From Elioraea sp. (GTDB lineage Bacteria; Pseudomonadota; Alphaproteobacteria; Acetobacterales; Acetobacteraceae), in NCBI RefSeq assembly GCF_022842375.1, contig NZ_JALHPR010000015.1:1-64000 (forward strand): a stretch of DNA of 64,000 nucleotides. Reading direction: 5' to 3'. Both the position numbers and the translations under genes were made by a program. The notes beneath the pieces were generated by a model that was not told the origin of the DNA, ran no database searches, and saw only the letters and a program-made list of their open reading frames with translations. Positions 55,843-64,000 of the stretch are shown in pieces (position 1 is the first letter of the stretch; every line of letters starts with the position of its first letter).

Positions 55843-56868
55843 TCAGGGTGACCAGGCGATTGGCGGCAGGCGCATCAGCGGGATGCGTGCTGCCGTCAGC
55901 GTCCTGTCCTCGATCGCGATCGGGATCTCGACGATGCGCTCGCCCCCACCCTCCGGCTGGCGCGAGGCGGCGTTGAGCGCAAGGCGGGTGAGAGAGGCCT
56001 GGCCGCGGCCGATGAGCCCTGCCGCGACGAACCGGTCGAGCGCGGGGCCATAGCCGGCAAGCCGAGCCGTCGCCGCGCCCACCGGCTGCAATGCGCGGTC
56101 GAGCGTCATGGTCGCTGCCGCCTGCACCGTGAGCGGCCCCCAGGCGAGGGAGAGGCGGTCGAGCGTCAGCCGCCCGTCGCCATCGCGCCAGGCCCTGAGC
56201 GCCCGCGCCGTGCCGCCCGCGGCAGGCAGGCGGCCGCGGAGCGTGAGCTCAGCCGAGAGCGACGCGATGCGCGACCCCAGCGGCCATTGCGATTCCGGCG
56301 GCGGCAGCACGATGCCGGCGAGGTCGAGCTGCGCGCGCGACGCGTCGGTCGGCAGGGTCGCGCGAAGCTCCGCGATCGCAAGCGGTCCTTGCGGCAGGGC
56401 GAGCACCACCTCACGGCCCGTGATCACGGGTGCGGCGGCGTTGCCGAGCGGCACGATGGCGCGGAGCGCAGCGGCCGTGATGGGAACCGGCGCCTCCTGC
56501 CCGACCGCGATGGAACAGGGGCAGCTGATCTCCCCCACCACCTCGCGGGGCTTGCGCGGCGACAGAACGAGGTCGATCGCGCGCGCCTCGGCCCGCATGG
56601 GCACGGCGCTTCCGCCGGGGGCGACCACGACGCCGGCATAGCGGAAGCCGGGAACGACGAGCCGCGCCTCGACCGGATAGCCGGCGCGGCGCGGTTCCCC
56701 GAACGCGACGGTGGCGCCTGCCTGCGCCTGGCCCGCCGCCCAGGCATCGACCTCGGTCGCGAGCCTGCCGGTTGCCGCCCACCAGAGGGCGCCGTGCGCT
56801 GCCACGAGGGTGGCAACGACGGCACCGCCGATGAGCCCCCAGCATCGCGTCACCGCGGGCTTATCCAC
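55843..56868 (-). CDS. DUF2125 domain protein
   Basis: 341 aa, GTG start at 56868. One N-terminal membrane helix (CWGLIGGAVVATLVAAHGALWW) anchors a periplasmic, strand-rich domain: GATVAFGEPRRAGYPVEARLVVPGFRYAG, ARAIDLVLSPRKP, GREVVLALPQGPLAI. The DUF2125 pattern is common in alphaproteobacteria and of unknown function, resembling AsmA-like lipid-contact proteins. A TTATCCACA sequence covers the start codon. plsC lies 125 bp downstream of the start on the same strand and is transcribed toward it. Confidence 0.88.
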   Translation of the reverse strand: MDKPAVTRCWGLIGGAVVATLVAAHGALWWAATGRLATEVDAWAAGQAQAGATVAFGEPRRAGYPVEARLVVPGFRYAGVVVAPGGSAVPMRAEARAIDLVLSPRKPREVVGEISCPCSIAVGQEAPVPITAAALRAIVPLGNAAAPVITGREVVLALPQGPLAIAELRATLPTDASRAQLDLAGIVLPPPESQWPLGSRIASLSAELTLRGRLPAAGGTARALRAWRDGDGRLTLDRLSLAWGPLTVQAAATMTLDRALQPVGAATARLAGYGPALDRFVAAGLIGRGQASLTRLALNAASRQPEGGGERIVEIPIAIEDRTLTAARIPLMRLPPIAWSP

Positions 56869-56993
56869 ACGCGCACGGCACCGTCCCGCGCGCTCGGCCG
56901 CGCATCGTGATCAACGCTGAAACCGGCCGAAATCCTGGCCTGATCCCTGCCTGATGAGGGGGTTGCGCCCTCGCCTTCATGTGACGGTCAAGC

Positions 56994-57749
56994 TCACCCG
57001 CCCCGTGGCCCCACAGAGTTGTCCACAAGCACAGGGAGAAGTGCATCGCTCGCCTCCTCGATCGTGGCCACAAGCCGTGCCTCGAATCCCGCCCGGTCGA
57101 GCCCGGGCGGGATCGGCGGCAGCACGGCGATCGTGATCGTTCCCGGCCGCTTGAGGAACGCACGTCTCGGCCAGCACACCCCGGAATCGGTCGCCACCGG
57201 CACGACCGGCATCCGGGACCGCGCGTAGAGGGCGCTGATCCCCGGCTGGTAAGGGTGCGCAGCGGTCGTGCCGGGCTCCGCAGGGACGCGGGTTCCCTGC
57301 GGGAAGATCACCACCTGCCGCCCCGCGGCGAGTGCTGCCGCCGCGCCACGCAGCAGGCCTCGCATGGCCGACGCGCCGGCGCCACGGTCGACGGCGATCA
57401 TCCCCGCACGGCGGCTGAACCAGCCGTAGAAGGGAATGGCGAGAAGCTCCGCCTTCATCACGTAGGCGGTCGCCGGCAGCAGCGCGAACCAGATGAGGGT
57501 GTCGAAGGCCGACTGGTGCTTCGCCGCGACCAGCGCCGGGCCCGATGCCGGCAGGTGCTCCGCGCCCGTCACCTTCACGGTGACGCCCGCGAGCACCCTG
57601 AGCAGCACCACCACCCCGCGCGCCCAGAAGCGCTGGACGGCCATCACCCGTTCCGGCGGCAGCAGCAGCACGGGCGAGAGCAGCACGAGGCACCCGGCCG
57701 TCAACACGAAGAAAGCGAGGTTGAAGAGGACCGAGCGGACCAGGACCAT
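56994..57749 (-). CDS. plsC: 1-acyl-sn-glycerol-3-phosphate acyltransferase
   Basis: 251 aa with an N-terminal hydrophobic stretch (VLFNLAFFVLTAGCLVLLSPVLLL). Catalytic HxxxxD is in KHQSAFDTL, the acceptor-binding motif in FPQGTRVPAE, and PVVPVATDSG follows. It acylates lysophosphatidic acid in phospholipid synthesis at the inner membrane. It follows DUF971 by six bases. Confidence 0.95.
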   Translation of the reverse strand: MVLVRSVLFNLAFFVLTAGCLVLLSPVLLLPPERVMAVQRFWARGVVVLLRVLAGVTVKVTGAEHLPASGPALVAAKHQSAFDTLIWFALLPATAYVMKAELLAIPFYGWFSRRAGMIAVDRGAGASAMRGLLRGAAAALAAGRQVVIFPQGTRVPAEPGTTAAHPYQPGISALYARSRMPVVPVATDSGVCWPRRAFLKRPGTITIAVLPPIPPGLDRAGFEARLVATIEEASDALLPVLVDNSVGPRGG

Positions 57750-57755
57750 GGCCCG

Positions 57756-58136
57756 TCAGCCGTTGCGGCCGGGCGGCGCCTTGCGCGGCTCGCGCGAGAG
57801 GTTGCGCGCGGCGAGGTCCTCGAGATAGCGGGCCCAGCGAGTCTCGTGTTCCGCGCCCAGGGTGCGGAGGTAGTCCCACGCATAGATTCCGGTGTCGTGC
57901 AGGTCGTCGAACACGATCCTGATCGCGTAGTTGCCCACCGGCTCGACGCTCATGATCCCGACATGCCGCCGCCCCCAGACCAGCACCTTCTGGTCGGGCG
58001 CGTGGCCCTGCACCTCGGCCGACGGGCTTTCGACGCGAAGATACTCGGCGGGCAGGGTGTAGCTCAGCCCATCGTCGAAGGTGACGACGAGCGCCTTCTC
58101 GGCGCGCTTGACCCTGATCTCGGTTGGCGTCGCCAT
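57756..58136 (-). CDS. DUF971 domain protein (gamma-butyrobetaine hydroxylase N-terminal-like)
   Basis: 126 aa: EIRVKRAEKALVVTFDDGLSYTLPAEYLRVESPSAEVQGHAPDQKVLVWGRRHVGIMSVEPVGNYAIRIVFDDLHDTGIYAWDYLRTLG. This is the DUF971 fold found alone or fused to Mrp/ApbC proteins and gamma-butyrobetaine hydroxylases, with a suspected role in iron-sulfur biology. It is adjacent to Trm112 with no spacer. No metal-binding cysteines are present. Confidence 0.92.
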   Translation of the reverse strand: MATPTEIRVKRAEKALVVTFDDGLSYTLPAEYLRVESPSAEVQGHAPDQKVLVWGRRHVGIMSVEPVGNYAIRIVFDDLHDTGIYAWDYLRTLGAEHETRWARYLEDLAARNLSREPRKAPPGRNG

Positions 58137-58379
58137 TCAGCCAGCCTGCTGCCCGGCCTCGTCCAGCCGCCCAGCGTCGTCCAGCCGTCTTGCCTCGTCG
58201 GCGAGCATGATGGGGATGCCGTCGCGGATCGGGTAGGCAAGGCCCGCCTGGTCGCTGATGAGCTCCCCCCGGGCGCGGTCGTAGCGGAGCGGCCCCTTGG
58301 TGAGCGGGCAGACGAGGATTTCGAGCAGCCGCGGGTCCACCGGTGCGGCGGCCATCGCGTTCTCCGGTGTCGCTGTCAT
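58137..58379 (-). CDS. Trm112 family protein
   Basis: 80 aa: [51 protein letters not shown] matches the YcaR/Trm112 zinc-ribbon-like family; only one cysteine remains, so zinc binding is unlikely. In eukaryotes Trm112 activates methyltransferases; the bacterial role is open. The start overlaps the LON-domain gene stop by four bases (ATGA). Confidence 0.94.
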   Translation of the reverse strand: MTATPENAMAAAPVDPRLLEILVCPLTKGPLRYDRARGELISDQAGLAYPIRDGIPIMLADEARRLDDAGRLDEAGQQAG

Positions 58380-59044
58380 GACAGTCGCGCCCCTCCTTCA
58401 TCAGGCCCACCATGCGCGCCGATCTCGACGAGGGCGAGCAGCATGTCGGCCCGGTCCTGGATCGACGGCGCCTCGAGCAGCGCCTGCTTCTCGCGCGGCT
58501 CGAACGGGCAGACCATCGCCAGCGTGGTGATCAGCATCGCATCCGGCGTCTCGCGCACGGCATCCCAGTTCGCATCGATGCGGTTGGCGCGGAAATACGC
58601 CTTCAGCGAGTCCTCCAGCCGCTCGCGGTCCAGAATGGGGCGGATCGTGGCGTCGAGATCGCCCAGGAATGCCGCATAATCCGCCCGCACGCGGCGATAG
58701 CCGTGGCGCATCGGCAGGTCCTGCGCGACCGTGAAGCGTATGACGCCGGTCAGCGTGACCAGCAGCCTGCCGTCATCGGTCTCGCTGAACGAGGAGACGC
58801 GCCCAAGGCAGCCGACGCGATAGAGAGCCGGGCCCGAGGCCCCGGCCTGGTCGGCGGCGTTTGGCTGGATCATGCCGAACATCCGCCCATGAGCCAGGCT
58901 GTCCTCGATCATCGCGAGATAGCGCGGCTCGAAGATGTTGAGCGGCAGCCGGCCGAAGGGCAGCAGCAGGGCGCCGGTCAGCGGAAAGACCGCGATCTCT
59001 GCCGGCAGCGTCGCCGCTTCCGGAAGCCAGGCATCAGCCGTCAT
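58376..59044 (-). CDS. LON peptidase substrate-binding domain protein
   Basis: 222 aa from ATG at 59044, which has AGGAAGG seven bases upstream; the track start at 59068 has none. Only the N-terminal Lon domain is present: [74 protein letters not shown]. No ATPase or protease part. Such stand-alone proteins are common in alphaproteobacteria beside thioredoxin and Trm112 genes. Confidence 0.93.
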   Translation of the reverse strand: MTADAWLPEAATLPAEIAVFPLTGALLLPFGRLPLNIFEPRYLAMIEDSLAHGRMFGMIQPNAADQAGASGPALYRVGCLGRVSSFSETDDGRLLVTLTGVIRFTVAQDLPMRHGYRRVRADYAAFLGDLDATIRPILDRERLEDSLKAYFRANRIDANWDAVRETPDAMLITTLAMVCPFEPREKQALLEAPSIQDRADMLLALVEIGAHGGPDEGGARLS

Positions 59045-59077
59045 CGCGTATCCTTCCTGCGCCGCCATCGCGGCCGT

Positions 59078-60097
59078 TCAGCTGAACAGCAGCGTCGAGA
59101 GGCGGCGGCGTGCAGCCACCGTCACCTCGTCCGTCAGGCCCCAGGCCTCGAAGAACTTGAGAAGCTGGAGGCGGGCGGCATCGTCGTTCCACCCCTTTTG
59201 GGCTTTCATGATCTGGAGCAGCTGATCAGCCGCATCCTCGCGCCGGCTGATGCCGTTCAGCGCCACGGCATAGTCGAACCGAGCGGCATGGTCGCCGGCA
59301 TCGGCGGCAAGACGTGCCTGCAGCGCCGTGATCCGGCCCTGCGCCTCGCGCCCCTTCGCGGTGACCTCGAGGGCGGACTTCACACCCTGCACCTCGGCAT
59401 GGCTCTCGACATTGGCGGGCAGCGAGGCGACGAGCGCGGCGGCCTCCTGCTCGCGGCCAAGCGCGATCAGGGCGCGGCCGAGCAGGCCGATGGCCTCGGC
59501 ATTCTCCGGCGCCTCGGCGAGTACGGCCTGGAGGATCTCGGCTGCCTCATCATGGCGACCCTCGGCAGCTGCCTCCTTGGCGGCCGCCATCAGGTCCTCG
59601 GTCGGCATCGTGCCGCCGGCCATCTGCACCACCTGCTCGATGACCTGGCGCACCTGGCTCTCGGGCAGCGCGCCCTGGAACAGCGGCACGAGCTGCCCCT
59701 GCACGACGGCAACCACCGTCGGCACCGACTGAACCCGAAGCCCCTGCTGGGCCAGCATGGCGATCAGGCGGGGGTTCTTGTCGATGTCGATCTTGGCGAG
59801 CCTGACGCGGCCGCCCGCCCCGCGCACGACCTTCTCGAGCACGGGGGTGAGCTGCTTGCAGGGGCCGCACCACGTCGCCCAGAAATCGACGACGACGGGC
59901 ACCTGCTGGCTCGCCTGGATCACGTCGGCCATGAAGCTGGCCTCGGTGACGTCGATCACTGGATCGGGGGCGTCGCTGGCGGCATGGCCCGCACCGATGA
60001 GACCGGATTCGGGTGTCGCGGCAGGCTTCCCGGACCCGACGCCTGCACCTTGAGGGGTAGCGCCTTGGGGTTTCGGCGGGTCGAAGATGATTTCCAT
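59078..60097 (-). CDS. cnoX: Thioredoxin-TPR chaperone-oxidoreductase, CnoX/YbbN-like
   Basis: 339 aa from ATG at 60097 (MEIIFDPPKPQGA), behind GAGAAGG. A thioredoxin domain at residues about 45-155 has an intact WCGPC (Cys77, Cys80), as in Caulobacter CnoX and unlike E. coli YbbN. The C-terminal TPR-like domain (EAAAEGRHDEAAEILQAVLAEAPENAEAIGLLGRALIALGREQEA) holds unfolded proteins. CnoX passes clients to GroEL in E. coli; groESL is elsewhere in this window. First gene of the run through LON-domain, Trm112, DUF971 and plsC. Confidence 0.92.
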   Translation of the reverse strand: MEIIFDPPKPQGATPQGAGVGSGKPAATPESGLIGAGHAASDAPDPVIDVTEASFMADVIQASQQVPVVVDFWATWCGPCKQLTPVLEKVVRGAGGRVRLAKIDIDKNPRLIAMLAQQGLRVQSVPTVVAVVQGQLVPLFQGALPESQVRQVIEQVVQMAGGTMPTEDLMAAAKEAAAEGRHDEAAEILQAVLAEAPENAEAIGLLGRALIALGREQEAAALVASLPANVESHAEVQGVKSALEVTAKGREAQGRITALQARLAADAGDHAARFDYAVALNGISRREDAADQLLQIMKAQKGWNDDAARLQLLKFFEAWGLTDEVTVAARRRLSTLLFS

Positions 60098-60206
60098 CGG
60101 CCTTCTCTCGTCCTTCGTGCCCCCGCTCGGCCGGGGGTCGGGATTGCCCATAACATGCGTACGGATGGGACGCGAACAAGGGCAGCCCTGCCCGGGCGCC
60201 CGACCC

Positions 60207-60758
60207 TCAGCCGGCGGCCTCGGCCAGCCCGGCGAGATCGGCGAGATCGGCGATCAGTGGCACGTGGCCGGTGGCGGCAAGAAAGCGGGGAAATTCGGCA
60301 GCCGCGATGGCGGTGGTCGCGCGGTTGGTCAGCGGATGGGCGGTGATGCGCCCCTCCGCCGTGGCAAGGGCCCCATCGAGGATGAAGCCGACGCGCCCGC
60401 CCCTGCCTGCCCCGGCCCTGTCGTTGACCAGCGCAAAGGGCGTGACGGAGCCGGGCGTGACGCCCAGGCAGTGCATCAGCTCCTCGGCGGCGGCGAAGCT
60501 CATCCGCGGCAGGCCGAGGCTGCGCGCGAGCGCACCGATCGGCACGCGCCTGTGTTCGAGAAGGGTGGCAAGCCAGAACCGCCCGTCACGGTCCTTCAGG
60601 AACAGGTTCTTCACATGCGCGCCAGGCAGGCGCTCATGGATCGCGGCCGCCTTGCTCTCGGCGACCGTGAAGACCGGGTCGTGCCAGATCGTCTCATGCG
60701 CGATGCCGATGGCGCTGAGCCAGGCAAGGAAGGCGTCAGGGGTCATGAGGCCGGCCAT
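60207..60758 (-). CDS. Prolyl-tRNA deacylase, ProX/PrdX type (YbaK domain)
   Basis: 183 aa from ATG at 60758, nine bases after GGAG; the track's 60797 start lacks support. TPDAFLAWLSAIGIAHETIWHDPVFTVAES, HVKNLFLKDRDGRFWLATLLEHRRV and GVTPGSVTPFALVNDR mark the trans-editing YbaK/ProX fold that removes alanine wrongly loaded on tRNA-Pro. Length fits PrdX. Divergent from the chemotaxis genes. Confidence 0.94.
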   Translation of the reverse strand: MAGLMTPDAFLAWLSAIGIAHETIWHDPVFTVAESKAAAIHERLPGAHVKNLFLKDRDGRFWLATLLEHRRVPIGALARSLGLPRMSFAAAEELMHCLGVTPGSVTPFALVNDRAGAGRGGRVGFILDGALATAEGRITAHPLTNRATTAIAAAEFPRFLAATGHVPLIADLADLAGLAEAAG

Positions 60759-60844
60759 GGGTGTGTTCTCCGGCCTTAACGAAGCATACGCAATCACCGG
60801 CGCACATTCCCGCCCACCGATTTTCCGCGCACGGAGTTCCCCCG

Positions 60845-61273
60845 ATGTCCCAGCCAGCAGAGGCCCAAGTAGCGGTTGTGCCCACCGCCGAGGTATCGCC
60901 CGGGACGCAGCGCACCTGCCTCGTGGTCGATGACAGCCGCGTGGTCAGGCGCATCGCCCGCGGCATCCTCGAGGCGCAGGGCTTCGCGATCGTCGAGGCA
61001 GAGGACGGGCAGAAGGCGCTCGAGGCCGTCCGGGCCGAGATGCCGCATGCCATTTTGCTCGACTGGAACATGCCGGTGATGAACGGCATCGAATTCCTGC
61101 GCGCGCTGAAGAGCGAGTTCGGCGACACCGCTGCCCCGGTCGTGTTCTGCACCACCGAGAACGAGATGAGTTTCATCCTCGAAGCGATGGGCGCTGGTGC
61201 CACCGAATACATCATGAAGCCGTTCGACGCCGAAATCCTCGCCTCCAAGTTCGAGCAGGCCGGCCTTCTGTGA
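60845..61273 (+). CDS. CheY-like response regulator
   Basis: 142 aa from ATG at 60845. Receiver fold: CLVVDDSRVVRRIARGIL with the acidic pair, phospho-Asp in ILLDWNMPVMNG, FCTTENE with the conserved Thr, and IMKPFDAEIL with the Lys. The N-terminal 24 residues are a flexible tail. Stop overlaps the cheB GTG by four bases. It most likely controls the flagellar motor or a Che output; no motor genes are near. Confidence 0.94.
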   Translation: MSQPAEAQVAVVPTAEVSPGTQRTCLVVDDSRVVRRIARGILEAQGFAIVEAEDGQKALEAVRAEMPHAILLDWNMPVMNGIEFLRALKSEFGDTAAPVVFCTTENEMSFILEAMGAGATEYIMKPFDAEILASKFEQAGLL

Positions 61274-62418
61274 GACTCCCCCTCTCCCCCCCCGGCAGCG
61301 GCGCGTCGACGGCGTCTGCCGCACCGCGCGATGCCTCGGTCGTGCGGGTGCTGGTGTGCGACGACAGCGCCGTGATCCGGGGCCTTATCACCCGCATGCT
61401 GGAGACTGACCCCGACATCGCCGTGGTCGGGCGCGCGGGCAACGGGCGCGATGCGATCGAGGCGGTGCGGCGCAACAGGCCTGACGTGTGCGTGCTCGAC
61501 ATCGAGATGCCGGTGATGGACGGGCTCGCCGCCCTTCCCGAGCTCCTGAAGGTCGACCCCAGCCTGCGCGTGGTGATGGCGAGCACGCTGACGACGCGCG
61601 GCGCCGATGTGGCGATGCGCGCGCTGAAGCTTGGCGCGGCCGACTATGTGCCGAAGCCGACGACGACGGGTGAGATCGCGGGCGCGGCGTCGTTCCGCGA
61701 GGAGATCATCGCCAAGGTCAAGGGCCTCGGCCGGCAGCGCCGGCGCGCAACGCCCCACGGCATGGCGCCAACCGCTGCGCGGCCCGTCCTCATCCGGCCG
61801 GCGCCGAGCCTCGCGCGCGCCGGGTCCACGCTGCCGCCGGCCGTCCTCGCCATCGGGTCATCGACCGGCGGGCCGCAGGCCCTGTTCACGCTGTTCGCCG
61901 GCCTTGGCCGCAATTTCCCGCTGCCGATCCTGGTGACACAGCACATGCCGCCCGCGTTCACGCCGATCCTGGCCGAGCACCTGACCAAGGTCGGCGGCCC
62001 GCCCTGCGCCGAGGCGAAGGATGGCGAGGTACCGGTGGCAGGCCGCGCCTACCTCGCCCCTGGCGATACCCACCTGATCGTCAGCACCGAAGGTGGCTCT
62101 CCCCGGCTGCACCTGTCGAAATCGCCACCCGAGAATTTCTGCCGCCCCGCCGTCGACCCCATGCTGCGCAGCGCCTCGGCCGCCTATGGCGGGCGCGTGC
62201 TCGTCGTCATCCTCACCGGCATGGGCCATGACGGGCTGAAGGGCGCGCAGGCCGTCGTCTCTGCCGGCGGCCGGGTGATCGCCCAGGATGAGGCAACCTC
62301 CATCGTCTGGGGGATGCCCGGCGCGGTTGCCCAGGCCGGCGTTGCCTCGGCCATCCTTCCGATCGGCGACATCGCCGCATCCGTCACGTCAAGCATCGCC
62401 AAAGGGGCACGCGCATGA
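61270..62418 (+). CDS. cheB: Chemotaxis protein-glutamate methylesterase
   Basis: 382 aa, GTG start at 61270. Receiver domain (VLVCDDSAVIRG, VLDIEMPVMDG, PKPTTTG), a linker of about 35 residues, and the methylesterase with the catalytic Ser in IGSSTGGPQAL, His in TQHMPPAFTPILA and Asp in GMGHDGLKGAQAV. It removes methyl groups from chemoreceptors. The cheR ATG overlaps its stop. Confidence 0.97.
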   Translation: MRLPLSPPGSGASTASAAPRDASVVRVLVCDDSAVIRGLITRMLETDPDIAVVGRAGNGRDAIEAVRRNRPDVCVLDIEMPVMDGLAALPELLKVDPSLRVVMASTLTTRGADVAMRALKLGAADYVPKPTTTGEIAGAASFREEIIAKVKGLGRQRRRATPHGMAPTAARPVLIRPAPSLARAGSTLPPAVLAIGSSTGGPQALFTLFAGLGRNFPLPILVTQHMPPAFTPILAEHLTKVGGPPCAEAKDGEVPVAGRAYLAPGDTHLIVSTEGGSPRLHLSKSPPENFCRPAVDPMLRSASAAYGGRVLVVILTGMGHDGLKGAQAVVSAGGRVIAQDEATSIVWGMPGAVAQAGVASAILPIGDIAASVTSSIAKGARA

Positions 62419-63260
62419 GCCAGGTTGCCTTCTCCGCTCTCGCGAGCCTGCTCCACACCCGCTCCGGCCTCGTGCTCGGGCCGGACAAGATGTACCTGGT
62501 CGAGACGCGGCTCGGGCCGCTGATGAAGCGCGAGAAGATCACCGATCTCGGCGGCCTCGTGTCGCGCATCTCGACGGCCGCCGGCGAGGTGCTGGCGCGC
62601 GAGGTGGTCGAGCTCATGACCACTAACGAAACGTTCTTCTTCCGTGACGGCAAGCCGTTCGAGCATTTCAAGACCGCGGCGATCAAGCGCATTCATGCCG
62701 CACGGCCGCCGGGACAGCCGATCCGCGTATGGTCGGCCGCCTGCTCGACCGGGCAGGAGGCCTACTCGCTCGCCATGATCGTGGCCGAGGCGAAGGCCGT
62801 GCTCGGCGACCGGAAGGTCGAGATCGTCGGCACCGATCTGTCGCGCGAGGTTCTCGCCAAGGCACGCGAGGGCGTCTACTCGCAATTCGAGGTGCAGCGC
62901 GGCCTGCCGATCCAGCTGCTCATGAAGTACTTCAAGCAGGAGGGGCAGAACTGGCGGCTCTCCGACACGATCCGCAACATGGCGAGCTTCCGCGAGGGCA
63001 ACCTGCTCGGCGACCTGCGCGCGCTCGGCCGTTTCGACATCGTGTTCTGCCGCAACGTGCTGATCTACTTCGACCAGGCGACGAAGGGCCGCGTGCTGGC
63101 AACGATCGCCGGCCAGATGCCGGCTGACGGCGTGCTCTATCTCGGCGGCGCCGAGACGGTGCTCGGCATCACCGATCGCTTTGCCGCCATCAGCGGCGAG
63201 CGCGGCGTGTACGAGCCCGTCGGCGGCGCGGGATCGGGCGCGCGCACCGCCGCCGCATGA
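62415..63260 (+). CDS. cheR: Chemoreceptor methyltransferase
   Basis: 281 aa. N-terminal helical domain (SALASLLHTRSGLVLGPDKMYLVETRLGPLMK), VELMTTNETFFFRDGKPFEHF, the SAM pocket WSAACSTGQEAYSLAM, GTDLSREVLAKAREGVYSQFEVQRGLP and FCRNVLIYFDQATKGRVL. It methylates receptor glutamates. Third gene of cheY-cheB-cheR; no cheA, cheW or receptor is in view. Confidence 0.97.
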   Translation: MSQVAFSALASLLHTRSGLVLGPDKMYLVETRLGPLMKREKITDLGGLVSRISTAAGEVLAREVVELMTTNETFFFRDGKPFEHFKTAAIKRIHAARPPGQPIRVWSAACSTGQEAYSLAMIVAEAKAVLGDRKVEIVGTDLSREVLAKAREGVYSQFEVQRGLPIQLLMKYFKQEGQNWRLSDTIRNMASFREGNLLGDLRALGRFDIVFCRNVLIYFDQATKGRVLATIAGQMPADGVLYLGGAETVLGITDRFAAISGERGVYEPVGGAGSGARTAAA

Positions 63261-63297
63261 CCAGGCTGGCCAGTCGCCACCGTTCGTAGCAGCATCA

Positions 63298-63314
63298 CCC
63301 CGTCACTGACGGGG
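63298..63314. promoter_or_regulatory. 17-bp palindrome at the ribosome-binding site of the M20 gene
   Basis: CCCCGTCA, C, TGACGGGG: perfect eight-base arms, ending inside the GGGGAG ribosome-binding region, ten bases before the GTG start. In RNA it can fold and hide the site; as DNA it could bind a dimeric repressor. It could also end the cheR transcript, but no T-run follows. Confidence 0.4.
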
Positions 63315-63324
63315 AGAGACGATC

Positions 63325-64000
63325 GTGGCTCTGATCGACGGCGCGCGGCTTCTGGCTGACCTGCACAGCTTGCGCGATTTCGGGCGGTTCAAGACGGGCG
63401 TTCACCGCCCGACCCTGTCTGACCAGGACATCGCGAGCCGCCGCTGGCTCGCTTCCCGGCTCGAGGCGGCAGGCCTCGAGGCGCGGATTGACGGCATCGC
63501 CTCTGTCTATGGCTTCACACGCAATGCCGGCAAGCGGCTGCTCATCGGCAGCCATCTCGAAAGTCAGAACGAGTCGGGCTGGCTCGATGGCGCGCTCGGC
63601 GTGATGTTCGGCCTCGAGGTCGCGCGCGCGCTGCCGCATCTGCCGATCGACGTTGCCGCATGGGTGGACGAGGAGGGGCATTACGGCAACTTCCTCGGCG
63701 CACGCTCCTTCCTCGGCGAGGTGACCGACAGCGAGATCGATGCGGCCGCGAACCGCACAACCCGCGAGAGCATGCGCGACGGGCTCGCCCGCGCGGGGCT
63801 TGCCGGGGTGCCCCGCGTGACGCTCGATGACGCTGACCGCTACGTCGGCTATCTCGAGGCGCATATCGAACAGGGCGATGAGCTCGAGGCGAAGGGGCTC
63901 GGCATCGGCGTCGTCACCTCGATCGTCGGCATCTGGAATTTCCGTATCCGTTTCGAGGGCGTGCAGAACCATGCCGGCACGACGCGCATGGCGATCAGGA
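63325..64000 (+). CDS. M20 family hydantoinase/N-carbamoylase-type amidase, 3' end outside window
   Basis: GTG start at 63325 behind GGGGAGAG; 225 codons are visible. MALIDGARLLADLHSLRDFGRFKTGVHRPTLSDQD, LLIGSHLESQNESGWLDGALGV with the metal-binding His and Asp, DEEGHYGNFLGARSFLG with the catalytic Glu, LEAHIEQGDELE and NHAGTTRMAIR identify the Zn-dependent hydrolase group of N-carbamoyl-amino-acid amidohydrolases, allantoate amidohydrolases and ureidoglycolate relatives. The substrate is open. The track lists only shadows here. Confidence 0.92.
   Translation, partial: MALIDGARLLADLHSLRDFGRFKTGVHRPTLSDQDIASRRWLASRLEAAGLEARIDGIASVYGFTRNAGKRLLIGSHLESQNESGWLDGALGVMFGLEVARALPHLPIDVAAWVDEEGHYGNFLGARSFLGEVTDSEIDAAANRTTRESMRDGLARAGLAGVPRVTLDDADRYVGYLEAHIEQGDELEAKGLGIGVVTSIVGIWNFRIRFEGVQNHAGTTRMAIR

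Noticed and set aside
56977-58413. 478-aa minus-strand ORF spanning plsC, DUF971 and Trm112
   Set aside because: An out-of-frame reading across three recognised genes.

Overview
The window is GC-rich (roughly 70 percent by eye), densely coding chromosomal DNA from an alphaproteobacterium. Several markers point to Rhodospirillales, probably Acetobacteraceae: a Usg-family gene beside groESL, a Cox15-type heme A synthase, a plant-type GshA, the xseB-ispA-dxs-tlyA gene order, a DUF2125 protein and frequent GTG/TTG starts in ATGA/GTGA overlaps. This assignment is inference from gene content and no 16S gene is present. I recognise no tRNA, rRNA, CRISPR array, transposase or prophage, so the window looks like ordinary chromosome.

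Layout. 1-5.4 kb: a ROK sugar kinase (cut by the window edge), tusA, a class II histone-deacetylase-like gene, DUF302, uvrB and a secreted cytochrome P460. 5.5-10.6 kb: isoprenoid operon xseB-ispA-dxs, an enolase-superfamily gene and tlyA. 10.6-14 kb: a small unknown ORF, a TetR regulator with a DUF418 membrane protein, and an unrecognised 403-aa protein. 14-19.5 kb: fabI-aroC, then pdxH coupled to a fused phosphotransferase/P-loop kinase, then a double universal stress protein flanked by tandem repeats. 19.5-26.4 kb: a METTL20/PrmA-like methyltransferase with ubiA, rsmE, gshA, a secreted repeat protein and tldD. 26.4-32 kb: a five-PAS soluble histidine kinase behind heme A synthase ctaA, then a GT2 glycosyltransferase and a TVP38-type membrane protein.

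32-35.7 kb is a stress module: usg, then groESL under an RpoH-like promoter and CIRCE (with a second, degenerate CIRCE), then two nearly identical cold-shock genes with paired leaders and tandem terminators. 35.7-41.7 kb is a minus-strand transport block (BMP-like, Bug-like and a complete polyamine/Fe-type ABC importer), divergent from putA. 44.9-46.9 kb holds an Fsr-like MFS pump and a GNAT protein. 47.0-52.2 kb is a tightly coupled operon of a radical SAM/SPASM-like enzyme, a YnjB/C/D-like ABC transporter and a single-domain rhodanese. I regard this as the best candidate for an undescribed system. 52.3-60.8 kb: an HD (p)ppGpp-hydrolase-like gene, an FAD monooxygenase coupled to a cysteine-free Asp/Glu-racemase-fold protein, an MDR reductase, DUF2125, plsC, DUF971, Trm112, a LON-N-domain protein, CnoX-like thioredoxin and a ProX-type deacylase. 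60.8-64 kb: cheY-cheB-cheR and the start of an M20 hydantoinase/carbamoylase gene.

Most gene identities are ordinary and well supported by motifs. Less certain points are translation starts, transporter substrates, all promoter/operator calls and the meaning of the repeats. No database search was run.
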